Shown here one piece after another: positions 45,160 through 56,614 of a stretch of DNA of 64,000 bases (position 1 is its first letter; each line of letters begins with the position of its first letter). This stretch comes from Isoperla grammatica (taxonomy: Eukaryota > Arthropoda > Insecta > Plecoptera > Perlodidae): contig OX246737.1 of assembly GCA_945910005.1 (NCBI GenBank), forward strand, positions 82,044,406-82,108,405, in the 5' to 3' direction. The position numbers were made by a program, and so were the translations under genes. The notes below the pieces were generated by a model. That model did no database searches, was not told the DNA's origin, and was given only the letters and a program-made list of their open reading frames with translations.

Positions 45160-48140
45160 CACACTAAGGCGTTGTGCCTGCCACCTGGCAATGTAAGACA
45201 TACTGATGTTTTATTAAACACACTAAGGCGTTGTGCCTGCCGCCTGGCAATGTAAGACATACTGATGTTTTATTAAACACACTAAGGCGTTGTGCCTGCC
45301 GCCTGGCAATGTAAGACATACTGATGTTTTATTAAACACACTAAGGCGTTGTGCCTGCCACCTGGCAATAAAAGACATACCGGTACTGATGTTTTATTAA
45401 ACACACTAAGGCGTTGTGCCTGCCGCCTGGCAATGTAAGACATACTGATGTATTATTAAACATACTAAGGCGTTGTGCCTGCCACCTGGCAATGTAAGAC
45501 ATACTGATGTTTTATTAAACACACTAAGGCGTTGTGCCTGCCACCTGGCAATGTAAGACATACTGATGTTTTATTAAACACACTAAGGCGATGTGCCGGC
45601 CACCTGGCAATATAAGACATACTGATGTATTATTAAACATACTAAGGCGTTGTGCCTGCCACCTGGCAATGTAAGACATACTGATGTTTTATTAAACACA
45701 CTAAGGCGTTGTGCCTGCCACCTGGCAATGTAAGACATACTGATGTTTTATTAAACACACTAAGGCGATGTGCCTGCCACCTGGCAATGTAAGACATACT
45801 GATGTTTTATTAAACACACTAAGGCGTTGTGCCTGCCACCTGGCAATGTAAGACATACTGATGTTTTATTAAACACACTAAGGCGTTGTGCCTGCCGCCT
45901 GGCAATGTAAGACATACTGATGTTTTATTAAACACACTAAGGCGATGTGCCTGCCGCCTGGCAATGTAAGACATACTGATGTTTTATTAAACACACTAAG
46001 GCGTTGTGCCTGCCGCCTGGCAATGTAAGACATACTTATGTTTTATTAAACACACTAAGGCGTTGTGCCTGCCGCCTGGCAATGTAAGACATACTGATGT
46101 TTTATTAAACACACTAAGGCGTTGTGCCTCCCACCTGGCAATGTAAGACATACTGATGTTTTATTAAACACACTAAGGCGTTGTGCCTGCCACCTGGCAA
46201 TGTAAGACATACTGATGTTTTATTAAACACACTAAGGCGTTGTGCCTGCCGCCTGGCAATGTAAGACATACTGAATAAACGTCAACCCTTTTTATGACCT
46301 GAATGTCAACGTCAAAATAATGGACCGTTTCAACACACTAAGGCGTTGTGCCTGCCGCCTGGCAATGTAAGACATACTGATGTTTTATTAAACACACTAA
46401 GGCGTTGTGCCTGCCACCTGGCAATGTAAGACATACTAATGTTTTATTAAACACACTAAGGCGTTGTGCCTGCCGCCGGGCAATGTAAGACATACTGATG
46501 TTTTATTAAACACACTAAGGCGTTGTGCCTGCCGCCTGGCAATGTAAGACATACTGATGTTTTATTAAACACACTAAGGCGTTGTGCCTGCCGCCTGGCA
46601 ATGTAAGACATACTGATGTTTTATTAAACACACTAAGGCGTTGTGCCTGCCACCTGGCAATGTAAGACATACTGATGTTTTATTAAACACACTAAGGCGT
46701 TGTGCCTGCCACCTGGCAATGTAAGACATACTGATGTTTTATTAAACACACTAAGGCGTTGTGCCTGCCGCCTGGCAATGTAAGACATACTGATGTTTTA
46801 TTAAACACACTAAGGCGTTGTGCCGGCCACCTGGCAATGTAAGACATACTGATGTTTTATTAAACACACTAAGGCGTTGTGCCTGCCGCCTGGCAATGTA
46901 AGACATACTGATGTTTTATTAAACACACTAAGGCGTTGTGCCTGCCACCTGGCAATGTAAGACATACTGATGTTTTATTAAACACACTAAGGCGTTGTGC
47001 CTGCCGCCTGGCAATGTAAGACATACTGATGTTTTATTAAACACACTAAGGCGTTGTGCCTGCCACCTGGCAATGTAAGACATACTGATGTTTTATTAAA
47101 GCCGCCTGGCAATGTAAGACATACTGATGTTTTATTAAACACATTAAGGCGTTGTGCCTGCCACCTGGCAATGTAAGACATACTGATGTTTTATTAAACA
47201 CATTAAGGCGTTGTGCCTGCCACCTGGCAATGTAAGACATACTGATGTTTTATTAAACACATTAAGGCGTTGTGCCTGCCGCCTGGCAATGTAAGACATA
47301 CTGATGTTTTATTAAACACATTAAGGCGTTGTGCCTGCCGCCTGGCAATGTAAGACATACTGATGTTTTATTAAACACACTAAGGCGTTGTGCCTGCCAC
47401 CTGGCAATGTAAGACATACTGATGTTTTATTAAACACATTAAGGCGTTGTGCCTGCCGCCTGGCAATGTAAGACATACTGATGTTTTATTAAACACACTT
47501 AGGCGTTGTGCCTGCCGCCTGGCAATGAAAGACATACTGATGTTTTATTAAACACACTAAGGCGTTGTGCCTGCCGCCTGGCAATGTAAGACATACTGAT
47601 GTTTTATTAAACACACTAAGGCGTTGTGCCTGCCGCCTGGCAATGTAAGACATACTGATGTTTTATTAAACACACTAAGGCGTTGTGCCTGCCGCCTGGC
47701 AATAAAAGACATACCGGTACTGATGTTTTATTAAACACACTAAGGCGTTGTGCCTGCCGCCTGGCAATGTAAGACATACTGATGTTGTGTTAAACACACT
47801 AAGGCGTTGTGCCTGCCGCCTGGCAATGTAAGACATACTGATGTTTTATTAAACACACTAAGGCGTTGTGCCTGCCGCCTGGCAATGTAAGACATACTGA
47901 TGTTTGTTTAAACCCACTAAGGCGTTGTGCCTTTCTTCTGGCAATGTAAGACATACTGATGTTTTATTAAACACACTAAGGCGTTGTGCCTGCCGCCTGG
48001 CAATGTAAGACATTCTGATGTTTTATTAAACACACTAAGGCGTTGTGCCTGCCGCCTGGCAATGTAAGACATACTGATGTTTCATTAAACACACTAAGGC
48101 GTTGTGCCTGTTGCCTGGCAATGTAAGACATACTGATGTT
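45160..48140. repeat. 59-bp minisatellite, about 50 copies
   Basis: The unit is ACACACTAAGGCGTTGTGCC, TGCCRCCTGGCAATGTAAGA, CATACTGATGTTTTATTAA, with A/G variation in the middle. Two copies carry an inserted CCGGTA (about 45378 and 47715), and a 60-bp foreign piece interrupts at 46273-46333. Every unit has AATAAA on the minus strand, the coding strand of Shaw. Confidence 0.97.
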
Positions 48141-48779
48141 GTATTTGAACGTTGTTCAAAATTCGGGCATTTTATTATTCAGAGAAAGTGTTGCATATTA
48201 CCTCATACAAATACCGAAATACCTCTATACTCTGTAAAATATTTCAAGAACATGTTTTAAAAACTCTTAAGGTGATTCTACTCCCCCTGAAAAAAAAACC
48301 TTTTTCTACGAACTACTTGCAAATGTGTCTGTGACGCATGAAGTGTTCCCTTCCTACCCCCCACTACAGCAACTCCAACCGACCTCCGCGCGCTACGTCC
48401 TACGTTTTCGTTCTAGTCGAGTAGAAAGGGCTGAGGGAGTAAGGTTATGCTGCCGCTCTGCTCACTTGGTGTAATGTTTACAATACTTGACATTCCATCA
48501 GTACATTAACGTACTCACCACTATTGAGCAGCGGGGGACACATAAAACAATAAAATAATTTATTTCCTTTGTTTAAATTACCTGTCTAGGCCCGTAAAGT
48601 AGTTATGGCTGAACTGCGACGCGAGCAAACTGGTGCGCTTTACATCCGTGTACGTTTAACACCAAAACTGTTTTTGATCTAGGCATGAGTTTGAAAGCAT
48701 TTTTGGGAGATAAGGGTCGAACGCATGACACATGCTTTTATTGTTTATATATAATAGTAAAACAGCATATAGTCAAGGG

Positions 48780-49267
48780 TGTTAGCGCGGGGAAGTAAAG
48801 AGAAAAGATTGTATAATTAGAACTGAAAGTGGACTGTATATATGAATGAACTTACCGAGAATGCAGTGAGGTGGAGAATAGCGTGATGCCGAAGTGCAGA
48901 GACTAGTAGTTGTTTGCTAGGTAAAGAAAAGAATAAAGAACCCAGGGTTGAAAGAAGAAGAAAGAGTAAGAAAAACGCCTCAAAAGAGGCTCGAACCACA
49001 AGCAGCAGCGCGTAGACAATGGGTGAGCTCGATGCTCGGAGTCCGCAAGCGGTTCGAAGGCGAGATGACAGGCACGTAGGAGAGATGAAACCAGACAGGG
49101 TCTGACTGCACAATTGCAGCTCAAACACGAAAACAAGCATACGTCACAAGTGGTAGGGGAAATGGAGATAAGAGCGAAGGGCGTAGCAGAACGTGACGTA
49201 AACAACCGGAAGAGTGACTAAAACCAATATATGAAATTAACTTCAAACAGAGAGGTAGGCGTGAACA
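48780..49267 (-). repeat. BEL/Pao 3' LTR (488 bp)
   Basis: In plus orientation it begins TGTTAGCGCGGGG and ends GGCGTGAACA. It keeps a 20-bp segment between two GAGATG motifs that is missing from the other LTR. Confidence 0.95.
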
Positions 49268-49384
49268 TACCGCCCACCAAAAAATGAAAGAAAACCATTT
49301 TTTTCTAAGAAACGAGAACTCAAACCGAAACTGGTCTTACAAGTAAAAACGAAAGAAGAAACGATACGAGAAGCTCCTTCGCAC

Positions 49385-52300
49385 CTAGGTGGAGGGGAGC
49401 GTGACCAGTTTGTTGACTGGTCGAGTGTGAACCCCGGACGCCGTACGAACTGAGGCGACGCGGGACACACCGTCACGACCGGGAAAGAGAGCTTCCACTC
49501 GGCCGATCGGCCAGGAAAGGGGGGAAGTAGATGCCGAGAGTGAGAATACGACATCTCTTACTTTAAGGTTAGGACTACCACGAACCCACTTGTTCCTTTG
49601 CATTAAAGTGTTGAGGTACTCCGCGCTCCAGCGGTTCCAAAACGATTGATGGATTTGCCGAACACGGTGCCAACGAGCAAGGGGTCTGACATTGACGTCA
49701 GGGTCAGAGAGATGCTCGGGGGGAGCAAGCATGGGAGCGCCTATCAGAAAGTGCCCGGGGCTGAGGTAGTCGACACCTTCGAGGGGGTCCGCGGAGGGGG
49801 CGCATAGAGGGCGGCTGTTGAGCACGGCTTCAATGCGTGCAAAGAGGGTGGCATATTCTTCATGTGTAAGGGAGCTGTCTCCAATGAGACGATACAATAA
49901 AGACTTCGCGGATTTTACCACCGCCTCCCAGAGGCCTCCGAAGTTAGGAGCGTAGGGAGGATTGAAATGCCAGTGGACTTGGCGGACGGCGAGAGCACTG
50001 AAGAGGGGATCTTCCGCGCGAGAGAGAAAGTCGTGCACTTCACGCAGATGTCTGGCTGCTCCCACGTAGTTCCGCCCGCAGTCGGAGTACACATGAGCAG
50101 GAAGGCCTCGCCGAGAAAGAAAACGATCGAAGCAGGCCAGGAAAGCTTCACTGGATAGCTCAGATACCATCTCCATGTGCACCGCTTTGGTGGCCATGCA
50201 TACGAACATGCACAAGTAACCTTTAGTGAGTGGTGCGTTCCGACGCATGCTGGTTTTGACCATGAAGGGCCCGGCAAAGTCAGTCCCGACATGGGAGAAG
50301 ACCCTGGAGCACTGCACGCGAGGGGCGGGAAGATCAGCCATCTTAAGTTGCAAGGGCTTTGCACGGAACTTGTGGCACGAGAGGCAACGATGGATGCGCT
50401 GTCGAAGCAAGCCACGCAGAGACACGATCCAATAAAGTTGTTGAATCAGCGCTTGAACAGTTCTAGGGCCGGAATGGAGAGAAATCTTGTGGTAGTGATC
50501 GCAAATGAGCACTGACAAGTGCGCCTCTTTAGGGAGAAGGAGGGGGTGACGAGCTTTTTCAGCAAGGTAAGAATGACGTAGTCTACCGCCCACCCTGAGA
50601 AACCCGGAGGGGTCGAGAAAGGGCTTGAGAGAAGCGAGCTTGGAGGACACTTGACGCTCTTGGCTCAGCTGGCGAATTTCTGGGGCGTAAAAGTGATGTT
50701 GAGTGAGACGTAGAAAGAGATCCAGAGCGTCCTTGAGCTCGAGTGGAGTGACAGTACCACGGAGAGGGGAAGCATGTGAGCGTCTCGCGAGAAGGAGGCG
50801 AGCGAAGCGAAACGCCCAGGCGAACACACGCTGTGCCTTAAGAAGTGTGGAGAATTTCCGGAAGTTCTCTAGCAGAGGGTCCGAAGCGTCGACGTGCACT
50901 ACGAATGCGTGTGCTGAAGGCTTCAGTTCGGGCAACTCCTCACGGGAGTCGATCGAGGGTGTTGGCCGAGACCACAACTCTTGAACAGCATGAAGGAAGC
51001 TCGGACCAGAGAGCCACAGAGGGTGCTCAAGGAGCTGAGTCGGGGTCAAACCACGAGATGCGCAATCGGCAGGGTTTTCTTCGGACGATACGTGATGCCA
51101 GTCGACAGGGGAAGTGCTCTCAAGCACCTCGACGACGCGGTTGGCGACGAAGGTCTTGAGGCGATGAGGAGGAGTGGACAGCCAGGCAAGCACGATTCGT
51201 GAGTCGGTGAAAAGATGAACAGAGCTTGAGACGAGGGGGGGCAGCGAGGGCAAGGTGTCACGTAGCAAACGAGTGAGCAGGAGAGCAGCCGATAGTTCCA
51301 GCTTCGGAATAGTCAGGGGTTTAACTGGGGCGACCTTGCTTTTCGCGCGCACGAGACGAACTTCATAGGTGGAAGAGCTGGTCTGTGATTGCAGATACAG
51401 CATAGCAGCTTTGGCTTTCTCGGAGGCGTCGCAGAAGCCAACGACACGATGAGAGTGGCCAACACGAGGGAAGGCGCGAGGGACATGAAAGTTGGCAAGG
51501 GCGGGAACTTCAGCGACTGCCGAGAGCCAGTTGTGAGAGAGATGTTCGGGAAGCGTATCATCCCACTGCACCTTGGACAGCCATAGTTGTTGGAGGAAGA
51601 TCTTCATTGAGCAAACGAAGGGTGTGAGAAACCCCAGGGGATCGAAGATGCGTGCGATGTAGGACAATGCCGTACGTTCAGTGACAGTTCCTTGGAAAGG
51701 TACGGTGAGAAAAGAGAAATCATCCGAGTTGGAGCTCCACAGTAGGCCGAGGATCTTGATGCCTTCATCTTCGTTAGAGAACACGAGTGGAGTCTCGAGA
51801 TGGTCTTCAGGAAGAGCGGCCAAAGCCATGCGATTGTTGCTCGCCCACTTACGAAGCTCGAAGCCGCCGCGCGCAAGGAGAGCTTGCAACTGTTTCCGGA
51901 GGGCGATGGCTTCAGAGAGAGTTTCAGCGCCAGACACGATGTCATCTATGTAGGTATGCGACGTGAGGGCATGTGCAGCCAGAGGGAACTGTTCTCCTTC
52001 GTCACGCACCAGTTGCTGCAAAACACGTTGGGCTTGGAAGGCAGAGGGAGTTAGCCCGTACGTGACTGTATTAAGCTCGTATTCTAGGACGGGAGAACTG
52101 GGGGAATGTCGCCAAAAAATGTGTTGGACGGCCCGATCCGAGGAGCTGACGAGAATCTGGCGATACATTTGACGAATGTCCGCACAGATGACGATAGAAT
52201 GGGTTCGGAAAGAAGTGATAACACTGGAGAGGTCACGTTGGAGTTTCGGTCCACTGAGTAGGAGTTGGTTCAGAGAGACGCCATCTTGGTCCGGTAAGGA

Positions 52301-53878
52301 GGCGTTGAAAACAACTCTCAGCTTGGTACTGGAGCTCGTGAGTTTGTGGACACAGTGGTGTGGAATGATATAGCTGGCAGGGGAAGAGACGTGCTGCATA
52401 TGCTGGGCATGTTCATAGTCTTGCATGAACACTTGACAAGCAGCGTTGTTTTGAGGATTGCGTCGCAAACGTCGCTCTAAACTCAGGTAGCTCTGGAGTG
52501 CGGCCTCACGGCTGCTTCCGAGTGAGGGACACGACGGTTTGAAGGGAAGAGCTACTGAGTAGCGTCCACACGCGTCACGTGAGTGGGTGTCCTTGAAGTG
52601 ACGTTCACACCATTGATCTTCAGGATCTTCTTCAGGGGGACGAGGAACTTCTTCTTCCTCCCAGAATAAGCGCAAGTTGCGCTCGAGGCTAGAGGAACAC
52701 ACAAAGAGAGAGACAGGAGGGTCGGAAGGTGGTTTCTTGGACTGAGTTGGTCCCATGACAACCCAGCCAAACATGGTGTTGAAGGCCGTAGGGTTGTTGC
52801 CGCGGATCGTGTCACCTGACCTATTCAAGATTTCGGGGTAGAGATCGGCACCCAACAGAAAGTCTACTCGGTCCGGGGAGCAGAAACGGTTGTCTGCAAG
52901 ACACATTCCTTGGAAACGTTGGAAAATGTCACAGGATACTTCACTGGTCGGCAGGTGACTGGTTAAGTTCGGCAGAACAAGAGCTCGAACCATGAGTGTT
53001 TTGAGAGAGGAGAGGCGCGAGGTAATGGAGCACTGTACAGTGCCACGTGCTTGAGTAGCAGCAAGGCCTATCCCCAATAACTCGAAGTGTGTAGGTTCAA
53101 CTTTCAGGCCCAGCTTCCTGACCAGCGACTGAGATATGGCAGAGACTTGCGAGCCGGGATCCAGCACCGCGCGAAAGGGTTGAAATTGTCCGTGAGAATC
53201 TTGAATGAGAGCGCGTGCGGTGCCTAACAGCACAGTAGGTTGGCTGCGCGTGGTGTCTCGGAGATGACAGGAGAGAACGCGATTCGAGGGACCGGCTTCT
53301 TGAGAGGATGAGCTGACGTCATGAGAGGGATTGACGTCACGAGCTAAGGGAACACTGCCATAAGAATTGTCCTGGTACGCGGAAGTACTCGTGGAGTGTA
53401 AAAAAGAGTGATGATGCTTACTTCCGCAGGTGGAGCAGGCGTTCTTTGAATTACACTGCGACTTCATGTGAGCGCCGAGACAATTGAAACAGCGTCGCAA
53501 TTGGCGCAAGGTGTGATACTTGTCATCAATGGATTGCTTGCGGAATGTCTCACACTTATAAAGCGTGTGACAAGATTTATACACGGGGCAAGATGAGTTG
53601 GCGTCGGAGCGCGAGGGTTCAGAGCGATCACGTCCCGAGCCAGAAGAGGGGCTGGCTTCTTTAGTAGCGATAAATGAATTCAGTTTCTTCACAGGGGAAG
53701 AAACCTTGGTAGGACTGGCAGTAGGTTTACCTACAGAGCATAATTCGAATGTGCGTGACTGTTCTTCGATAAATTCTATCACCGAGCTGTAATTAGGAGT
53801 AGTGTGGGAAGACTGTTTGTTCTCGAATGCTATACGAGTTGAACTGTCGAGCTTAGCCAAGGTCAACGAGAGTAACAA
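49385..53878 (-). CDS. BEL/Pao pol polyprotein: zinc knuckle, protease, reverse transcriptase, RNase H, integrase
   Basis: The open frame has 1497 codons. A knuckle CFNCLGAHMKSQC lies near residues 130-142, one residue shorter than the usual CX2CX4HX4C. The protease motif AVLDPGSQVSAIS is near 238-250, with DPG where most aspartic proteases have DSG or DTG. The reverse transcriptase shows CADIRQMYRQILV and the catalytic YIDDIVSG. RNase H has LFTDSRIVLAWL. The integrase has a zinc-binding HRCLSCHKF, then HVGTDFAGPF, YSDCGRNYVG and FGGLWEAVVK, giving the D-D-E set, and the PGHFLIGAP tail. The start is only the first Met of the open frame; the real protein was a gag-pol fusion, as gag sequence continues in frame upstream of a TGA near 53899. 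Enzymatic motifs look complete. Confidence 0.93.
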   Translation of the reverse strand: MLLSLTLAKLDSSTRIAFENKQSSHTTPNYSSVIEFIEEQSRTFELCSVGKPTASPTKVSSPVKKLNSFIATKEASPSSGSGRDRSEPSRSDANSSCPVYKSCHTLYKCETFRKQSIDDKYHTLRQLRRCFNCLGAHMKSQCNSKNACSTCGSKHHHSFLHSTSTSAYQDNSYGSVPLARDVNPSHDVSSSSQEAGPSNRVLSCHLRDTTRSQPTVLLGTARALIQDSHGQFQPFRAVLDPGSQVSAISQSLVRKLGLKVEPTHFELLGIGLAATQARGTVQCSITSRLSSLKTLMVRALVLPNLTSHLPTSEVSCDIFQRFQGMCLADNRFCSPDRVDFLLGADLYPEILNRSGDTIRGNNPTAFNTMFGWVVMGPTQSKKPPSDPPVSLFVCSSSLERNLRLFWEEEEVPRPPEEDPEDQWCERHFKDTHSRDACGRYSVALPFKPSCPSLGSSREAALQSYLSLERRLRRNPQNNAACQVFMQDYEHAQHMQHVSSPASYIIPHHCVHKLTSSSTKLRVVFNASLPDQDGVSLNQLLLSGPKLQRDLSSVITSFRTHSIVICADIRQMYRQILVSSSDRAVQHIFWRHSPSSPVLEYELNTVTYGLTPSAFQAQRVLQQLVRDEGEQFPLAAHALTSHTYIDDIVSGAETLSEAIALRKQLQALLARGGFELRKWASNNRMALAALPEDHLETPLVFSNEDEGIKILGLLWSSNSDDFSFLTVPFQGTVTERTALSYIARIFDPLGFLTPFVCSMKIFLQQLWLSKVQWDDTLPEHLSHNWLSAVAEVPALANFHVPRAFPRVGHSHRVVGFCDASEKAKAAMLYLQSQTSSSTYEVRLVRAKSKVAPVKPLTIPKLELSAALLLTRLLRDTLPSLPPLVSSSVHLFTDSRIVLAWLSTPPHRLKTFVANRVVEVLESTSPVDWHHVSSEENPADCASRGLTPTQLLEHPLWLSGPSFLHAVQELWSRPTPSIDSREELPELKPSAHAFVVHVDASDPLLENFRKFSTLLKAQRVFAWAFRFARLLLARRSHASPLRGTVTPLELKDALDLFLRLTQHHFYAPEIRQLSQERQVSSKLASLKPFLDPSGFLRVGGRLRHSYLAEKARHPLLLPKEAHLSVLICDHYHKISLHSGPRTVQALIQQLYWIVSLRGLLRQRIHRCLSCHKFRAKPLQLKMADLPAPRVQCSRVFSHVGTDFAGPFMVKTSMRRNAPLTKGYLCMFVCMATKAVHMEMVSELSSEAFLACFDRFLSRRGLPAHVYSDCGRNYVGAARHLREVHDFLSRAEDPLFSALAVRQVHWHFNPPYAPNFGGLWEAVVKSAKSLLYRLIGDSSLTHEEYATLFARIEAVLNSRPLCAPSADPLEGVDYLSPGHFLIGAPMLAPPEHLSDPDVNVRPLARWHRVRQIHQSFWNRWSAEYLNTLMQRNKWVRGSPNLKVRDVVFSLSASTSPLSWPIGRVEALFPGRDGVSRVASVRTASGVHTRPVNKLVTLPST

Positions 53879-53896
53879 AAAATCACCTAGGTCGGG

Positions 53897-54627
53897 TCAT
53901 TCTAATGCTTTCAATGCATCAATCGCGTTACGATGCACGCTGAGAAAACTTTGCAAGCTAGCATGTGACGCAGATTTCAGAGGTGTCCAGCAGTTGCTGC
54001 ACATACAAACTAGCCAGCAAACGTTTATTCTGATAACGGGATATCAGCGCCTGAAAGGCGAGAGGGTAGTTTCCATTGGAGATTTGAAAACCGGAAATAG
54101 AAGTCAGAGCAGCGCCTGACAACGAAGTTCTCAAGTCTCAAGTAATGAAACTTTTGTATGTTGTCGAGTGAATCATTTCCGTCAATTAGGGATTTGAAAA
54201 GAGAATAAAATTCGGTCCATTGCGAAATATCTCCCGAGACATTGGGAAGATCGATTGTTGGTAGGTTAATATAATTTTTAGGAGAAGCTGTAGCCACATC
54301 CGCGGGTGTAGCGCTATTTTCACTACGTTTGACAGCAGCAAGGAAACGAGATTGTGCTGCGTACAAAACTGTCTCAAAACTTTCAAACACCTTGTCAACT
54401 TCGACGGGTTTAGCAGGAGCAATAAGTTGTGAATTTATGGCCGCTATGGCCAGTTGTATCTGCTGAAAGCTCGAGTCAAACGTCGACAACTTTTCGAACC
54501 TAGGCCTATTTAAGTGTAGGTTGTCAGGTGTTAAGTTAGCGAAGGCTTTGTACGTACGTTGGACAGACTCAAAAATGACTTCGCGCTGAGCAACAAGCTT
54601 TTCTTGTTCAGAAACAAGATCATCCAT
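53897..54627 (-). pseudogene. BEL/Pao gag, broken by two frameshifts and one stop
   Basis: It starts at ATG 54627 (MDDLVSEQEK). The amino-terminal 160 or so codons read as a typical BEL/Pao Gag, including QWTEFYSLFKSLIDGNDSLD. After KFHYLRL (about 54130) conserved-looking sequence continues in another frame. Near 53965 it changes frame again, and TGA at about 53899 separates it from pol. The 207-residue ORF ending at 54025 is therefore a truncated and partly out-of-frame product. In the family Gag assembles particles in which reverse transcription occurs. Confidence 0.85.
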
Positions 54628-54905
54628 AATGAACAGAGGGGAAAACACAAGAAATCATGAAAGAAAAACGAGAGAAATCCGTCAACACAAGCAGTGTTAT
54701 ATGTAAACCTAGCTGAATGTAGTTGAGCACACTGACCTTACTGTCAAAACAACAAAGTGTATTGTTGAATACGTCACTTGTATGACGAGTTGCAGCGCGA
54801 GGGAAGAGAGTGACGTGTCCGCGCGGGACGACGCAACTGACGAGAGAAAAAATAAAGAAAATTATAAAGATAGCTTTGACTGAGAATAAACTGGCTGAAG
54901 ATTCG

Positions 54906-54923
54906 GACGACGGAGGACCAAAA
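54906..54923 (-). other. BEL/Pao primer binding site, candidate
   Basis: On the minus strand, TGGTCCTCCGTCGTCCGA begins two or three bases inside the 5' LTR border. It is complementary to a tRNA 3' end ending in ACCA. The tRNA was not identified. Confidence 0.5.
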
Positions 54924-54925
54924 AA

Positions 54926-55394
54926 TGTTAGCGCGGGGAAGTAAAGAGAAAAGATTGTATAATTAGAACTGAAAGTGGACTGTATATATGAATGAACTTA
55001 CCGAGAATGCAGTGAGGTGGAGAATAGCGTGATGCCGAAGTGCAGAGACTAGTAGTTGTTTGCTAGGTAAAGAAAAGAATAAAGAACCCAGGGTTGAAAG
55101 GAGAAGAAAGAGTAAGAAAAACGCCTCAAAAGAGGCTCGAACCACAAGCAGCAGCGCGTAGACAATTGGTGAGCTCGATGCTCGGAGTCCGCAAGCGGTT
55201 CGAAGGCGAGATGAAACCAGACAGGGTCTGACTGCACAATTGCAGCTCAAACACGAAAACAAGCATACGTCACAAGGGGTAGGGGAAATGGAGATAAGAG
55301 CGAAGGGCGTAGCAGAACGTGACGTAAACAACCGGAACAGAGACTAAAACCAATATATGAAATTAACTTCAAACTAGAGAGGTTGGCGCGAACA
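54926..55394 (-). repeat. BEL/Pao 5' LTR (469 bp)
   Basis: It matches the 3' LTR with a few substitutions. It lacks 20 bp between two GAGATG direct repeats, a slippage-type deletion after insertion, and has one extra base near the end. Confidence 0.95.
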
Positions 55395-56614
55395 AAGGGC
55401 CTTATCACCGGGACACAAAACAATTGATTAAATTGATTAAAAAAACTTACGAAATAATTATGTTTTAAAATTATATATATTATCCCCCCCCCCCCCCCCC
55501 CCCCACGCCCAAATATAGTATTCTACATTTTCATGTACTTGACAAATCTAGAAGTCTTACTTGCATTAACGTAAATACTTTGAAGCTATCAGTTAACGTT
55601 AAAACAAAAATATAATTTTTAAAAACCTGTTTTCCAGACAAAATATCAATATTTAACAACCTTCATCCAAAAAACATAATTTACAAAAGTTACTGTCCCC
55701 TTAAAATAGTCTCGTTTCTACGTTAAGGTGAATGTTTCTAGGGAGCGTAACTTTTTTCAATTAAGTTTTTTCGATGGAGGTTGTTAATTATTGATATTAT
55801 GTCTGCCAAAACAGGTTTTAAAAAATTTCGTTTTTTTTTGCGTGTGCCGACAGCTTCAAAGTCTTTGCGTTAATGCTAGTAATACCTCTAGATCATATTT
55901 GTCAAGTTCCCGAAAATGTAGCATACTATAGGTTGTAGCCCAGTTTTTTGTAATCAATTTTTTCGTGTCCTGGTGAAAAGGCCCTTGATTACATGCTGCT
56001 TTACTAATACATAACTTATTTATGAAACGAGTCACGTAAACGAAGTGAAGCATGTATCATGCGCTCGACCCTTGTCTCCCACAAACGCTTTTAATCTCAT
56101 GCTAGGTCAAAAACTGTTTGAGTGTTGGTGTTATACGTACACGGATGTAAAGAGCATTAGTTTGCTCGTGTCGTAGTCCAGCGATTACTACTTTACGGGT
56201 CTATTTAAAGAAAATTACTTTATTGTTTCCTTGTGTCCTACCCTGACCTTGCTCACTCAGCACTTCCCACTCGACCGGCACGAAAACGTAGCGCGCGAAG
56301 GTCGGTCGGAATTGTGGTATTTGGGGGGGGGGGGGGGGGGTGGGCGGGAGAAGAGAAGAGGAACACTTCATGCGTCGCACATGCACATTTGCAAGTAGTT
56401 AGTTGAAAAAGTGTTTTTCAGGGCCGGTAGAATCACCTTAAACATTATTATGTATTGAATTCACAAAATACAATTGAATCATCAAATCAACCAAACGGCT
56501 CTACGAACCTTGGTCTTCAGTTATTGCAATGTAAACATCGTCTGGATATTTTTGTTTACTGCTCTGGAATATGATATGAATAATTGTGAAAGAATGCGTC
56601 TCTATCGCGCTCAC

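Larger units (their letters stand above)
48780..55394 (-). mobile_element. BEL/Pao LTR retrotransposon, nearly complete
   Basis: The LTRs (48780-49267 and 54926-55394) have TGTT...AACA ends and are flanked by AAGGG at 48775-48779 and 55395-55399, a perfect 5-bp duplication. The element is 6.6 kb, in the same orientation as Shaw. It has gag, protease, reverse transcriptase, RNase H and integrase in the BEL/Pao order. Gag is broken by frameshifts and a stop; pol is one open frame of 1497 codons. LTR divergence is small apart from one 20-bp deletion. Confidence 0.95.
48271..56437. mobile_element. TTAA-flanked fold-back element (about 1.55 kb without insert) split by a BEL/Pao element
   Basis: The termini GGTGATTCTAC and GTAGAATCACC are inverted and flanked by TTAA at 48267-48270 and 56438-56441. 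The body is an imperfect palindrome centred near 55660. For example, GGGTCGAACGCATGACACATG-like sequence at 48713 mirrors 56053-56073, and GGCCTTATCACCGGGACACA mirrors TGTCCTGGTGAAAAGGCC at 55965-55982. The left arm is interrupted at 48780 by the BEL element. A TTAA target suggests piggyBac-like or another TTAA-specific superfamily, but the ends do not start with CCC. Poly-C (about 55485) and poly-G (about 56322) runs occupy partly mirrored positions. Diverged fragments lie at 29600 and 61450. Confidence 0.7.

Noticed and set aside
45160..48140. CRISPR-like regular array
   Set aside because: Whole 59-bp units repeat with no unique spacers and the context is eukaryotic. The same reasoning applies to the other arrays.
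48817..49205. 107- and 100-residue ORFs in the BEL LTR, repeated at 54963-55331
   Set aside because: They are frames within the duplicated LTRs. LTRs of this group are not known to encode proteins, and frames differ between the two copies.
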